In this document: positions 1 to 5,901 of the stretch, in pieces
How positions within the stretch are numbered: position 1 is the stretch's first letter
Layout: every line of letters begins with the position of its first letter
DNA from: Hyphomicrobiales bacterium
Lineage (GTDB): Bacteria > Pseudomonadota > Alphaproteobacteria > Rhizobiales > Aestuariivirgaceae
Assembly: GCA_027051995.1 (NCBI GenBank)
Contig: JALUFY010000043.1
Span: 1-6,170, forward strand
Length of the DNA: 6,170 nucleotides
Direction of reading: 5' to 3'
The notes under the pieces: generated by a model
Database searches by the model: none
Seen by the model: only the letters and a program-made list of their open reading frames with translations
Told to the model about the DNA's origin: nothing
Made by a program: the position numbers and the translations under genes

Positions 1-33
1 ACCCTGCAAACCGGCGCGGAACAGCGGACATGA
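1..33 (+). CDS. 3' end of an upstream gene, probably the sensor kinase ttrS (partial)
   Basis: Frame 1 is open from the first base and reads TLQTGAEQRT before a TGA at 31-33. That stop overlaps the ATG of the response regulator at 30-32 (ATGA), the arrangement expected of two translationally coupled genes. Ten residues are too few to identify a family. The name ttrS is inferred from position only: in known ttr loci the kinase gene is next to ttrR. The chance that this is merely an open frame without coding meaning is real. Confidence 0.45.
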   Translation, partial: TLQTGAEQRT

Positions 34-641
34 GCGAAAAGCCCCCTCTTATCCACGTGGTCGACGACGACGAGGCGATGCGCAAGTCCCTGTGCTGGCT
101 CATCGGCTCCGTGGGGCTCGAGACGCGCGACTACGCCTCTGCGGACGCCTTCTGCGCCGCCTTCAGCGAAGACCGCCCCGGCTGTCTGATCCTTGATGTC
201 CGCATGCCCGGCCTCTCCGGGCTTGATCTGCAAGAGACGCTCAACCGGCTTAGCGCGCGCATCCCGGTGATCTTTCTCACCGGGCATGGCGACGTGCCCA
301 TGGCGGCGCGCGCCTTCAAGGCCGGGGCGTTCGATTTTCTGCAAAAGCCGTGCAATGATCAGATTCTGCTCGACCGCATCAACGACGCCATCGCCGAACA
401 CCGCAGACGGCTGGCCGAATCCGCGATGCGCGAAGAGCTGGCGGCGCGCGCCGGGGCCCTGACCAGCCGCGAAAGGCAGGTGGCCGAGCTGGTCAGCCTC
501 GGACTGTCGACGAAGGAGATCGCCGCGCAGCTGGGAATCAGCAGCAAGACGGCGGAAATCCACCGCCACAACGCCCTGGCGAAGATGCAGGCCGACACCT
601 CCGCCGAGCTGGCCAGCCTGTGGACGCGGCTGGAAAACTGA
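30..641 (+). CDS. ttrR: FixJ/NarL-family response regulator, TtrR-like
   Basis: A 203-residue two-domain transcription regulator. The receiver domain spans about residues 6-122, with the acidic pocket Asp12-Asp13-Asp14, the phosphoacceptor Asp56 (ILDVRMPG), Thr84 in FLTGHGDVPMA and Lys106 in LQKP. A LuxR-type helix-turn-helix follows at about 144-198 (LTSRERQVAELV, then STKEIAAQLGISSKTAEIH). FLTGHGDVPMA and FLQKP are hallmarks of the FixJ/TtrR/TodT group, and the length is typical. The family role is to bind DNA when phosphorylated by its partner kinase. Here it lies directly upstream of ttrBCA on the same strand and overlaps the preceding gene by four bases, so assignment as the tetrathionate regulator rests on context. 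The segment after the recognition helix reads HRHNALAKM rather than the more usual HRxRVMxKM. Its likely targets are the palindromes at 667-705. The regulator family is near certain; the gene name is less so. Confidence 0.85.
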   Translation: MSEKPPLIHVVDDDEAMRKSLCWLIGSVGLETRDYASADAFCAAFSEDRPGCLILDVRMPGLSGLDLQETLNRLSARIPVIFLTGHGDVPMAARAFKAGAFDFLQKPCNDQILLDRINDAIAEHRRRLAESAMREELAARAGALTSRERQVAELVSLGLSTKEIAAQLGISSKTAEIHRHNALAKMQADTSAELASLWTRLEN

Positions 642-666
642 TCCTGATCAGCCTGTTGCACCGCAC

Positions 667-683
667 TCGGGCAATCCGCCCGA
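667..683. promoter_or_regulatory. Perfect inverted repeat TCGGGC-n5-GCCCGA, candidate operator or weak hairpin
   Basis: TCGGGC (667-672) and GCCCGA (678-683) are perfect complements around AATCC. The repeat starts 25 bases after the ttrR stop and ends 6 bases before a second palindrome at 690-705. No T-run follows, so it is a poor intrinsic terminator. It could be half of a tandem operator for the response regulator. A six-base stem in GC-rich DNA could also be chance. Confidence 0.3.
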
Positions 684-689
684 ACCGTT

Positions 690-705
690 TAGGGGAAAAC
701 CCCTA
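690..705. promoter_or_regulatory. Palindrome TAGGGG-AAAA-CCCCTA, candidate TtrR operator for ttrBCA
   Basis: TAGGGG (690-695) and CCCCTA (700-705) form a perfect dyad around AAAA. It is flanked by a direct repeat CCGTTT at 685-690 and 707-712, whose copies start 22 bp apart, about two helical turns. Dyads of this size are typical binding sites for dimers of FixJ/NarL-type regulators, and the site lies 92 bases upstream of the ttrB start. No T-run follows, so I prefer operator to terminator. No strong -35/-10 pair is visible downstream: TCTATT at 750-755 is a possible -10 without a recognisable -35, which would suit an activator-dependent promoter. Binding by TtrR is inferred. Confidence 0.45.
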
Positions 706-715
706 GCCGTTTGCG

Positions 716-791
716 GTCTTGTCCCGATACCGCGCATGGCCGGGCGTTTTCTATTGTCTTCCCGTTGCGAGCAATCAGATCGGGAAGAGAC
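716..791 (+). promoter_or_regulatory. ttrB leader with two possible pairing partners for the ribosome binding site
   Basis: The ttrB ribosome binding site GGAAGAGA (783-790) ends 6 bases before the ATG at 797. CGGGAAGA (781-788) is perfectly complementary to TCTTCCCG (757-764), an 8-bp stem. The overlapping ATCGGGAAGAGAC (779-791) is also complementary to GTCTTGTCCCGAT (716-728): 11 Watson-Crick pairs, one G-U and one mismatch over 13 positions. The two pairings exclude each other and both would cover the ribosome binding site. Whether either forms depends on the unknown transcription start; a start near 762 would remove both left arms. The repeats might instead be DNA-level sites. Confidence 0.35.
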
Positions 792-796
792 TTGTC

Positions 797-1546
797 ATGG
801 ATATTTCACGCCGCGCTTTCCTGAAGTCATCGGGCGCGCTGAGCTGCGGAGCGGCCATGGCCGCGACGGGCAGCGCCGCCGCGCTGGCCGGGCCGGAACG
901 CCACGGCGGCGACGCGGCCCAGCGTTTCGCCATGGTCATAGACCTGCGCAAGTGCATCGGCTGTCAGGCCTGCACCGTCGCCTGTTCGACGGAGAACCAG
1001 ATCCCCATCGGCAAATTCCGCACCATCGTCAGCCAATACGACGTGCGCGACGTCAAGAGCGGCGCGGTGGAGAGCTTCACCCTGCCGCGCTTGTGCAATC
1101 ATTGCGACAATCCGCCCTGCGTGCCGGTCTGCCCGGTGCAGGCCACCTATCAGCAGAAGGACGGCAAGGTGCTCATCGACGCGGACAGATGCGTCGGTTG
1201 CGGCTATTGCGTCGAGGCCTGCCCCTATGACGCGCGCTTCATCAATCCGCTGACGCAAACCGCCGACAAGTGCACCTTCTGCACCCATCGCGTCGAGGCC
1301 GGGCTTCTGCCCGCCTGCGTGGAGACCTGCACCGGCGGGGCGCGCAATTTCGGCGACGTCAAGGATCCGCGAAGCACGGTCAGCAAACTGCTGGCGGAAT
1401 ACAAGGACGAGATCAAGGTGCTGCGTCCGGAAATGGGCACCTCGCCGCATGTCTATTACATCGGGCTCGATCCGCGTTTCGAAGGCCGCGTTCAGGGGCA
1501 GGCCGCCCTGTGGGCCGGCGCGGAAAGCGAGGAGGAAAAATCATGA
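797..1546 (+). CDS. ttrB: Tetrathionate reductase iron-sulfur subunit TtrB
   Basis: A 249-residue ferredoxin-like electron-transfer subunit that passes electrons from the membrane quinol dehydrogenase TtrC to TtrA. The start is ATG 797, behind GGAAGAGA at 783-790. It places a twin-arginine signal at the very N-terminus (SRRAFLK, residues 4-10), followed by an Ala/Gly-rich stretch to about residue 31, so export is folded through Tat. Sixteen cysteines in four groups bind four 4Fe-4S clusters: C53/56/59/63, C100/103/108/112, C132/135/138/142 and C159/162/174/178. This is the DMSO reductase B-subunit (NrfC/PhsB/TtrB) pattern, and all sixteen are present. The length is that expected for TtrB. The last bases overlap the ttrC start (ATGA), so the two genes are coupled. 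The family is certain; the tetrathionate assignment comes from the adjoining ttrA, ttrC and regulator, since related subunits serve other reductases. Confidence 0.92.
   Translation: MDISRRAFLKSSGALSCGAAMAATGSAAALAGPERHGGDAAQRFAMVIDLRKCIGCQACTVACSTENQIPIGKFRTIVSQYDVRDVKSGAVESFTLPRLCNHCDNPPCVPVCPVQATYQQKDGKVLIDADRCVGCGYCVEACPYDARFINPLTQTADKCTFCTHRVEAGLLPACVETCTGGARNFGDVKDPRSTVSKLLAEYKDEIKVLRPEMGTSPHVYYIGLDPRFEGRVQGQAALWAGAESEEEKS
1531..1538 (+). promoter_or_regulatory. Strong ribosome binding site for ttrC inside ttrB
   Basis: GGAGGAAA sits 4 bases before the ATG at 1543. It lies within the last codons of ttrB and decides the ttrC start, against the much longer open frame that begins at 1270 inside ttrB. 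Confidence 0.75.
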
Positions 1547-2586
1547 CCACTCCCGCCATCACGGAAATCCTCAACATCGCCCACTCTCCGGCCTGGATGC
1601 CCTGGGCGGTGTCCTACTTCTTCTTCATCGGCCTGGCCGTTTCGGCGGCCTTCATCAGCCTCATGGGCACGCTCCTGGGCCGCCCGGGATGGGAGAAGGC
1701 CTCCCGCGCGGCGGCCATCGTCATGATGACCTGCGCCATCACCGCCCCCATCGCTCTTCTCGGCGATCTGCATCAGCCGGGGCGCTTCTGGCATTTCTAC
1801 ACGAACTTCACGCCCTGGAGCTGGATGAGCTGGGGCGCGTTCTTCCTGCCGCTCTTCGTTGTTCTGGCCGTTGTCTATGGCTGGCTCGTTCTCAATCCGC
1901 GCGGGCCTTTCGCCTGGGCGCTCAGGCCCCTGGCCCTGGCCACCGCCATCATGGCCGCCCTGGTGGCGCTCTATACCGGCATGGAAGTCATGATCATCAA
2001 GGCGCGTCCGCTGTGGAACACCGCGTTCCTGCCGTTCTTCTATCTGTTCACCGGCCTGACGGGCGCGGCCGGTCTGGCGCTCCTGTTCAACTGCGCGGCG
2101 CAGCATCAGGATGAAACCGCGCGGACGAAACTGGCGCGCGCGATGTCGCTGTTCGCCTGGCTATCCCTTGCCACGCTTGGCCTGTGGTTCATGGCCGGCG
2201 TCACAGGCCTCAGCGATCCCGCGGCGCGCGCCCTGACGGCCATGTCCGGCGATCCGCGCTGGCTCTCCCTCGCCGCCGGACTGGCCGTCCTCCTCATCGT
2301 TCCGGCCCTCGCCGGCGTTGTCTGCAAGCGCGGCTGGGTGCTGGCGCTCACAGGCATCGCCGCCGCCTCAGCCGCTTGGCTGTTCCGCTGGATCGTCTTC
2401 ATGGATGGCCAGATGATCCCAAAGACGGGGGCGGGAACCTACGTCTGGCGCATTCCGGCCGGTTCCGAAGGCTGGCTGGGCATCATCGGCGTCTTCGGCC
2501 TGTGGCTCTTCGTGAGCATCGTCATCGCGGGCTTCCTCTTCCGCGCGGACTCTGATCGGGCCGCCCGGGCCACGCCCGCCGAATAG
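1543..2586 (+). CDS. ttrC: Tetrathionate reductase membrane subunit TtrC (NrfD family)
   Basis: A 347-residue integral membrane protein that anchors the complex and oxidises quinol for tetrathionate reduction. About nine hydrophobic helices can be traced, at residues roughly 20-44, 56-76, 95-117, 127-150, 160-184, 199-222, 239-261, 265-287 and 311-334. NrfD-family signatures are present: GDLHQPGRFWH (74-84), MSWGAF (95-100) and YTGMEVM (144-150) followed by RPLWNT (155-160). Asp75 and Glu148 are membrane-region acidic residues of the sort implicated in quinone chemistry in this family. No haem-binding motif is seen, as expected for NrfD proteins. The start is set by GGAGGAAA at 1531-1538 and by the four-base overlap with ttrB; the frame is open back to 1270, but that part is only a shadow of ttrB. 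The gap to ttrA is 38 bases. A polysulfide-reductase-type NrfD protein would look similar, so the specific name rests on its neighbours. Confidence 0.9.
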   Translation: MTTPAITEILNIAHSPAWMPWAVSYFFFIGLAVSAAFISLMGTLLGRPGWEKASRAAAIVMMTCAITAPIALLGDLHQPGRFWHFYTNFTPWSWMSWGAFFLPLFVVLAVVYGWLVLNPRGPFAWALRPLALATAIMAALVALYTGMEVMIIKARPLWNTAFLPFFYLFTGLTGAAGLALLFNCAAQHQDETARTKLARAMSLFAWLSLATLGLWFMAGVTGLSDPAARALTAMSGDPRWLSLAAGLAVLLIVPALAGVVCKRGWVLALTGIAAASAAWLFRWIVFMDGQMIPKTGAGTYVWRIPAGSEGWLGIIGVFGLWLFVSIVIAGFLFRADSDRAARATPAE

Positions 2587-2612
2587 CCGGAAAAGAAACG
2601 GATTAGCACTCT

Positions 2613-2620
2613 GGAGAAAA
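2613..2620 (+). promoter_or_regulatory. Ribosome binding site for ttrA
   Basis: GGAGAAAA ends 4 bases before ATG 2625, with the GGAG core 8 bases away. It lies in the short ttrC-ttrA gap (2587-2624), which shows no promoter or terminator, so ttrA is probably read from the same transcript as ttrB and ttrC. Confidence 0.65.
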
Positions 2621-2624
2621 CATC

Positions 2625-5600
2625 ATGAGCAACCGCCGCAACATCCTGAAAGGCGCCGCCGCCCTTGGCGGGCTGGCCGCCTTCGCCGCGGGTTACGCCG
2701 AAACCACCGCGAAAACCCTCAAGGGCCTGAGCTCGGGCAGCGCCGGAAAGCCGCCGCGCGGCAAGGTCACGGGCAACGCCTTCGACCCTGAATACCGCGT
2801 TGATCCCAAGACCGGAAAGCTGGAGCTGAACCCGGATCAGCAGGTCTCCTTCACCATGTGCCAGGGCTGCAACACCATGTGCGGCCTGCGCATCCGCATG
2901 GACAGGAAGACCGGCAAGGTTCTGCGCGTCGCGGGCAATCCCTATCATCCGCTCTCGGCGGACAGGCAGATTCCCTACAAGACCCCCGTGCGCGAGGCCC
3001 TGCTCTCCCTGACGCGCAAGGGCGACAGCGGCTTGCCCCATCGCTCCACCGCCTGCGGGCGGGGCAACGCCATGCTGGCGCAAATAGACAGTCCCTACCG
3101 CGTATTGAAATGCCTCAAGCGGGCCGGGCCGCGCGGCTCCGGCAAATGGAAGACCATCAGCTTCGAGAAGCTGGTGGAGGAAGTCTGCGAGGGCGGCGAT
3201 CTTTTCGGCGAGGGGCATGTGGAGGGCCTGCGCGCCATCCGCGATCTGAAGACCCCGCTTGATCCTGAAAATCCCGAATATGGCCCCAGGGCCAATCAGC
3301 TGGCCGTGGTGCACGCCACCGGCGATGGCCGCAACCAGTTCATCAAGCGTTTCGCCTTCAACTGCTACGGCACCCGCAACTATGGCCATCATGGCTCCTA
3401 TTGCGGTTTCGCCATGCGGGCGGGCTCCGGCGCGGTCATGGGCGATTTCAAGAAATTCGCCCACGGCAAGCCGGATTTCGAGTTCTGCGAATTCGCCATC
3501 TTCCTGGGCTCCGCGCCAGGCAACGCCGGCAAGCCCTTCAAGCGCCAGGGCCGCATGACCGCCGAGGCGCGCAGCGGCGGCAAGCTGAAATACGTCGTCG
3601 TCGATCCGGTGCTGACCAACGCCGCCAGCTACGCCGCGCGCGACCGCGACAGCTGGCTGCCCATCCGCCCCGGCACGGACGCGGCGCTCGCCCTGGCCAT
3701 GATCCGCTGGATCATTGACAACAAGCGGTATGATGACAAGTTCCTCTCCGCCCCCGGCCCGGCCGGCGCGAAGGCCATCGGCGAGCAGACCTGGAGCAAC
3801 GCCACGCATCTGGTCAACATCAAGACCGGCGCGGTGCTGCGAGGAAAGGACTTCGGCTGGCAGGACGGCATCGAGGACGAGGAGAAGGCAAAAAAGGCCG
3901 CCAAGGCTTTCGTGGTGCTGGACGAAGACGGCAATCCCGCCCATTTCGCAAAAACGCCGAAAGCCAAACTGTTCTTCGACGGAACCGTGGTGACCAAGGC
4001 GGGCCCCGTGCAGGTCAAGACCGCCATGCAGCTGCTCAAGGAGGAGGCCGGACGCTTCACGGTCAAGGAGTATGCCCAAAAGTGCGGCGTTTCTCCAGAC
4101 CGGATCGTGGAGCTGGCGAAGGAGTTCACCTCACACGGCAAGAAGGCGGCCATCAACATCCACGGCGGAGCCATGCACTCCAACGGCTTCTACACCGCCT
4201 GGGCCGTGCTCATGCTCAACGCATTGATCGGCAACTGGAACTGGAAGGGCGGGGTCAGCCCCTCCGGCGGGGCCTTCCCCACCTTCGGCAAGGGACCGCG
4301 CTACAACTTCAAGAAGTTCCCCGGCAAGGTGAAGCCGAAAGGCGTCTTCCTGTCGCGCTCGAAGTTCCCCTACAAAAAGACATCCGAGTTCAAGCGCCGC
4401 AAGGCGGCGGGCCAGAGTCCCTATCCGACAAAGGCGCCGTGGTATCCCTTCTCGCCGCCCATCCTCACCGAATATCTGACCAGCCACTTTGACGGCTATC
4501 CCTACCGGATCAAGGCGCTGATCAGCTTCATGGCCAATCCGCTCTACGGGCAGGCGGGGCTGAAGACCTCCATCATGGCAAAGATGAAGGATCCGAAGGC
4601 GCTTGGCCTCTTTGTCGCCATCGACGGTTTCATCAACGAAACCTCCGCGCTGGCCGACTATATCGTGCCCGACAGCGTGATGTATGAATCCTGGGGCTGG
4701 GCCAAGCCGTGGAACGGCACGGTGACGCGCACCTCCACGGCCCGCTGGCCGGTGCTGGAGCCGCGCCAGGACAAGACGGCCGGTGGCGAGCCCATCACCA
4801 TGGAGATGTTCTTCATCGCCGTGGGCAAGCGGCTCGGCCTGCCCGGCTTCGGCGACAAGGTGATCCGCGATTCCGATGGCCAGTGGCATCCGCTGAACCG
4901 CCCGGAGGACTGGTATCTGCGCGCCGGGGCCAATTGCGCCTTCGCCGGCAAGCCGGTGCCGGACGCATCGGATGACGACATCGCCGTCTCCGGCGTGTCG
5001 CGCATCATGAAGGATCTGGAAAAGACCCTGAAACCGGAGGAAGTGCGCAAGGTGGCCTATGTCTATGCGCGCGGCGGGCGCATGGAGGATTACGCAAAGG
5101 CCTACAAGGGCGAGCAGCTCACCCATGCCTACAGGAAGCCGCTGCGCATCTACAACGAGAAAGTGGGCCGTTCGGTCAACACCATGACCGGCAAGCGTTT
5201 CTCCGGCGTGCCCACATGGCACGAGCAGCAGTTCGCGGACGGCACGCCCATCCGCGAGGTCTACCCGCTGAGTGAATGGCCGATGAACGCCGTGGCCATC
5301 AAGGCCAGTCTCCAGTCCAGCTATTCCATGGCCGCGCCGCGCCTGCGCATGATCCAGCCGGACAATCCCTTGTCCATCCATCCCGATGACGCGGCCAGGG
5401 CCGGCATCAGGACGGGCGACAGGGTGCGCGTCGTCACGCCGCAAGGATCGGCCGTGGGCACGGCTCTGGTGCGCTGGGGCGTGGCTCCCGGCGTGGTGGC
5501 CATCCCGCATGGCTTCGGCCATTGGGAACTGGGCGCGCGGGCCCACGAGATAGACGGCAGGGCCACACCCGCGAACGCCGCCCTGGGGCGCGGCGTGTGC

Positions 5601-5714
5601 CTCAATGATCTGGGCCTGCACGACGTCAGGCGCGGCGGCCACGCCACCCTTGGCGACTGGGCCACCGGCGCGGCCGCCCGCCAGGCCCTGCCCGCCCGCC
5701 TGGAAAAGGCCTGA
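2625..5714 (+). CDS. ttrA: Tetrathionate reductase catalytic molybdopterin subunit TtrA
   Basis: A 1029-residue member of the DMSO reductase (molybdopterin-bis-guanine dinucleotide) superfamily that reduces tetrathionate to two thiosulfates. The N-terminus carries a Tat-type motif, NRRNILKG (residues 3-10), and a short hydrophobic stretch to about residue 23. The iron-sulfur domain has Cys79, Cys82, Cys86 and Cys144 (CxxCxxxC, then STACGRG), consistent with one 4Fe-4S cluster. The likely molybdenum ligand is Cys260 in YGHHGSYCGFAMRAGSG. A strongly basic segment at about 555-610, including KVKPKGVFLSRSKFPYKK, is characteristic of TtrA as I know it. The C-terminal dinucleotide-binding domain lies at about 895-1005 (PDNPLSIHPDDA, TGDRVRVVTPQG, IPHGFGHWELG). 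The length is close to the roughly 1020 residues of enterobacterial TtrA and well above ArrA arsenate reductases, its nearest relatives. No frameshift or internal stop is seen. The protein probably works on the outer face of the cytoplasmic membrane with TtrB and TtrC. Confidence 0.93.
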   Translation: MSNRRNILKGAAALGGLAAFAAGYAETTAKTLKGLSSGSAGKPPRGKVTGNAFDPEYRVDPKTGKLELNPDQQVSFTMCQGCNTMCGLRIRMDRKTGKVLRVAGNPYHPLSADRQIPYKTPVREALLSLTRKGDSGLPHRSTACGRGNAMLAQIDSPYRVLKCLKRAGPRGSGKWKTISFEKLVEEVCEGGDLFGEGHVEGLRAIRDLKTPLDPENPEYGPRANQLAVVHATGDGRNQFIKRFAFNCYGTRNYGHHGSYCGFAMRAGSGAVMGDFKKFAHGKPDFEFCEFAIFLGSAPGNAGKPFKRQGRMTAEARSGGKLKYVVVDPVLTNAASYAARDRDSWLPIRPGTDAALALAMIRWIIDNKRYDDKFLSAPGPAGAKAIGEQTWSNATHLVNIKTGAVLRGKDFGWQDGIEDEEKAKKAAKAFVVLDEDGNPAHFAKTPKAKLFFDGTVVTKAGPVQVKTAMQLLKEEAGRFTVKEYAQKCGVSPDRIVELAKEFTSHGKKAAINIHGGAMHSNGFYTAWAVLMLNALIGNWNWKGGVSPSGGAFPTFGKGPRYNFKKFPGKVKPKGVFLSRSKFPYKKTSEFKRRKAAGQSPYPTKAPWYPFSPPILTEYLTSHFDGYPYRIKALISFMANPLYGQAGLKTSIMAKMKDPKALGLFVAIDGFINETSALADYIVPDSVMYESWGWAKPWNGTVTRTSTARWPVLEPRQDKTAGGEPITMEMFFIAVGKRLGLPGFGDKVIRDSDGQWHPLNRPEDWYLRAGANCAFAGKPVPDASDDDIAVSGVSRIMKDLEKTLKPEEVRKVAYVYARGGRMEDYAKAYKGEQLTHAYRKPLRIYNEKVGRSVNTMTGKRFSGVPTWHEQQFADGTPIREVYPLSEWPMNAVAIKASLQSSYSMAAPRLRMIQPDNPLSIHPDDAARAGIRTGDRVRVVTPQGSAVGTALVRWGVAPGVVAIPHGFGHWELGARAHEIDGRATPANAALGRGVCLNDLGLHDVRRGGHATLGDWATGAAARQALPARLEKA

Positions 5715-5718
5715 TCCC

Positions 5719-5747
5719 GGCACGGCGGAAGCAAGTCCGCGCATGCC
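5719..5747 (+). other. Interrupted hairpin just after ttrA
   Basis: GCGGA (5725-5729) pairs with TCCGC (5736-5740) across AGCAAG, and outer GGCA (5719-5722) pairs with TGCC (5744-5747) across a small internal loop. It begins 5 bases after the ttrA stop. Only two T follow, so it is at best a weak terminator or an mRNA 3'-end protecting stem. Confidence 0.25.
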
Positions 5748-5785
5748 TTGGGCGCTGGCGGGGGTAAAATCCGGTGAAACAGGTT

Positions 5786-5812
5786 CCGGTGCGGGAGGCT
5801 AACCCGCACCGG
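5786..5812 (+). terminator. Perfect 10-bp GC-rich hairpin, candidate end of the ttr transcript
   Basis: CCGGTGCGGG (5786-5795) and CCCGCACCGG (5803-5812) are perfect complements around AGGCTAA. The hairpin lies 71 bases past the ttrA stop, between ttrA and the oppositely oriented transposase gene, a natural place for a terminator. It lacks a T-run on either strand, so it is not a canonical intrinsic terminator. A second CCGGTG at 5771-5776 could compete for the right arm. A binding site or transcript-stabilising stem is equally possible. Confidence 0.4.
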
Positions 5813-5871
5813 CATCCAGTTGGCGATTGCATTCCGCCCGCTGGGCCGTCTGTGCCCCGTGGCGCGGGCCC

Positions 5872-5896
5872 GGTGGATTCCAGCGTGAAGTGCAAC
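5872..5896. repeat. Putative terminal inverted repeat of the IS30-family element
   Basis: The repeat lies 5 bases beyond the transposase stop codon, as expected for the compact ends of IS30-family elements. Its outer half holds GTGGATTC and its inner half GAAGTGCAAC. With only one end visible it cannot be confirmed as a repeat; the exact outermost base could be off by a few. Confidence 0.5.
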
Positions 5897-5901
5897 GGGG
5901 T

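Noticed and set aside
719..796. TTG start at 719 extending ttrB by 26 residues
   Set aside because: No ribosome binding site precedes it, and it would bury the twin-arginine signal 30 residues inside. ATG 797 has a good ribosome binding site and puts the signal at the N-terminus.
1270..1542. Upstream extension of ttrC into ttrB
   Set aside because: The added residues are an Arg-rich shadow of ttrB. ATG 1543 has GGAGGAAA in front and starts a clean NrfD-type protein.
2439..4079. Long minus-strand open frame of 546 codons opposite ttrC and ttrA
   Set aside because: It reflects GC-rich third positions of the + strand genes. Its protein is a low-complexity Ala/Gly/His/Arg mix with no recognisable domain, and it crosses two well-supported genes.
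2625..5714. Arsenate or selenate reductase instead of TtrA
   Set aside because: The protein is far longer than ArrA, carries the basic TtrA-like segment, and sits with a separate NrfD-type ttrC and a FixJ-type regulator in the classical ttr order. Tetrathionate is much the better reading, though substrate cannot be proven from sequence.
4131..5744. Long minus-strand open frame of 537 codons opposite ttrA
   Set aside because: Same cause: a codon-bias shadow of ttrA with no recognisable motif.
5750..5812. Cobalamin or other riboswitch remnant, suggested by GGGGTAAAATCCGGTG and the following GC-rich stem
   Set aside because: The conserved B12 box and the GCCACTG element are not found, and no gene starts downstream on the + strand before the IS end.
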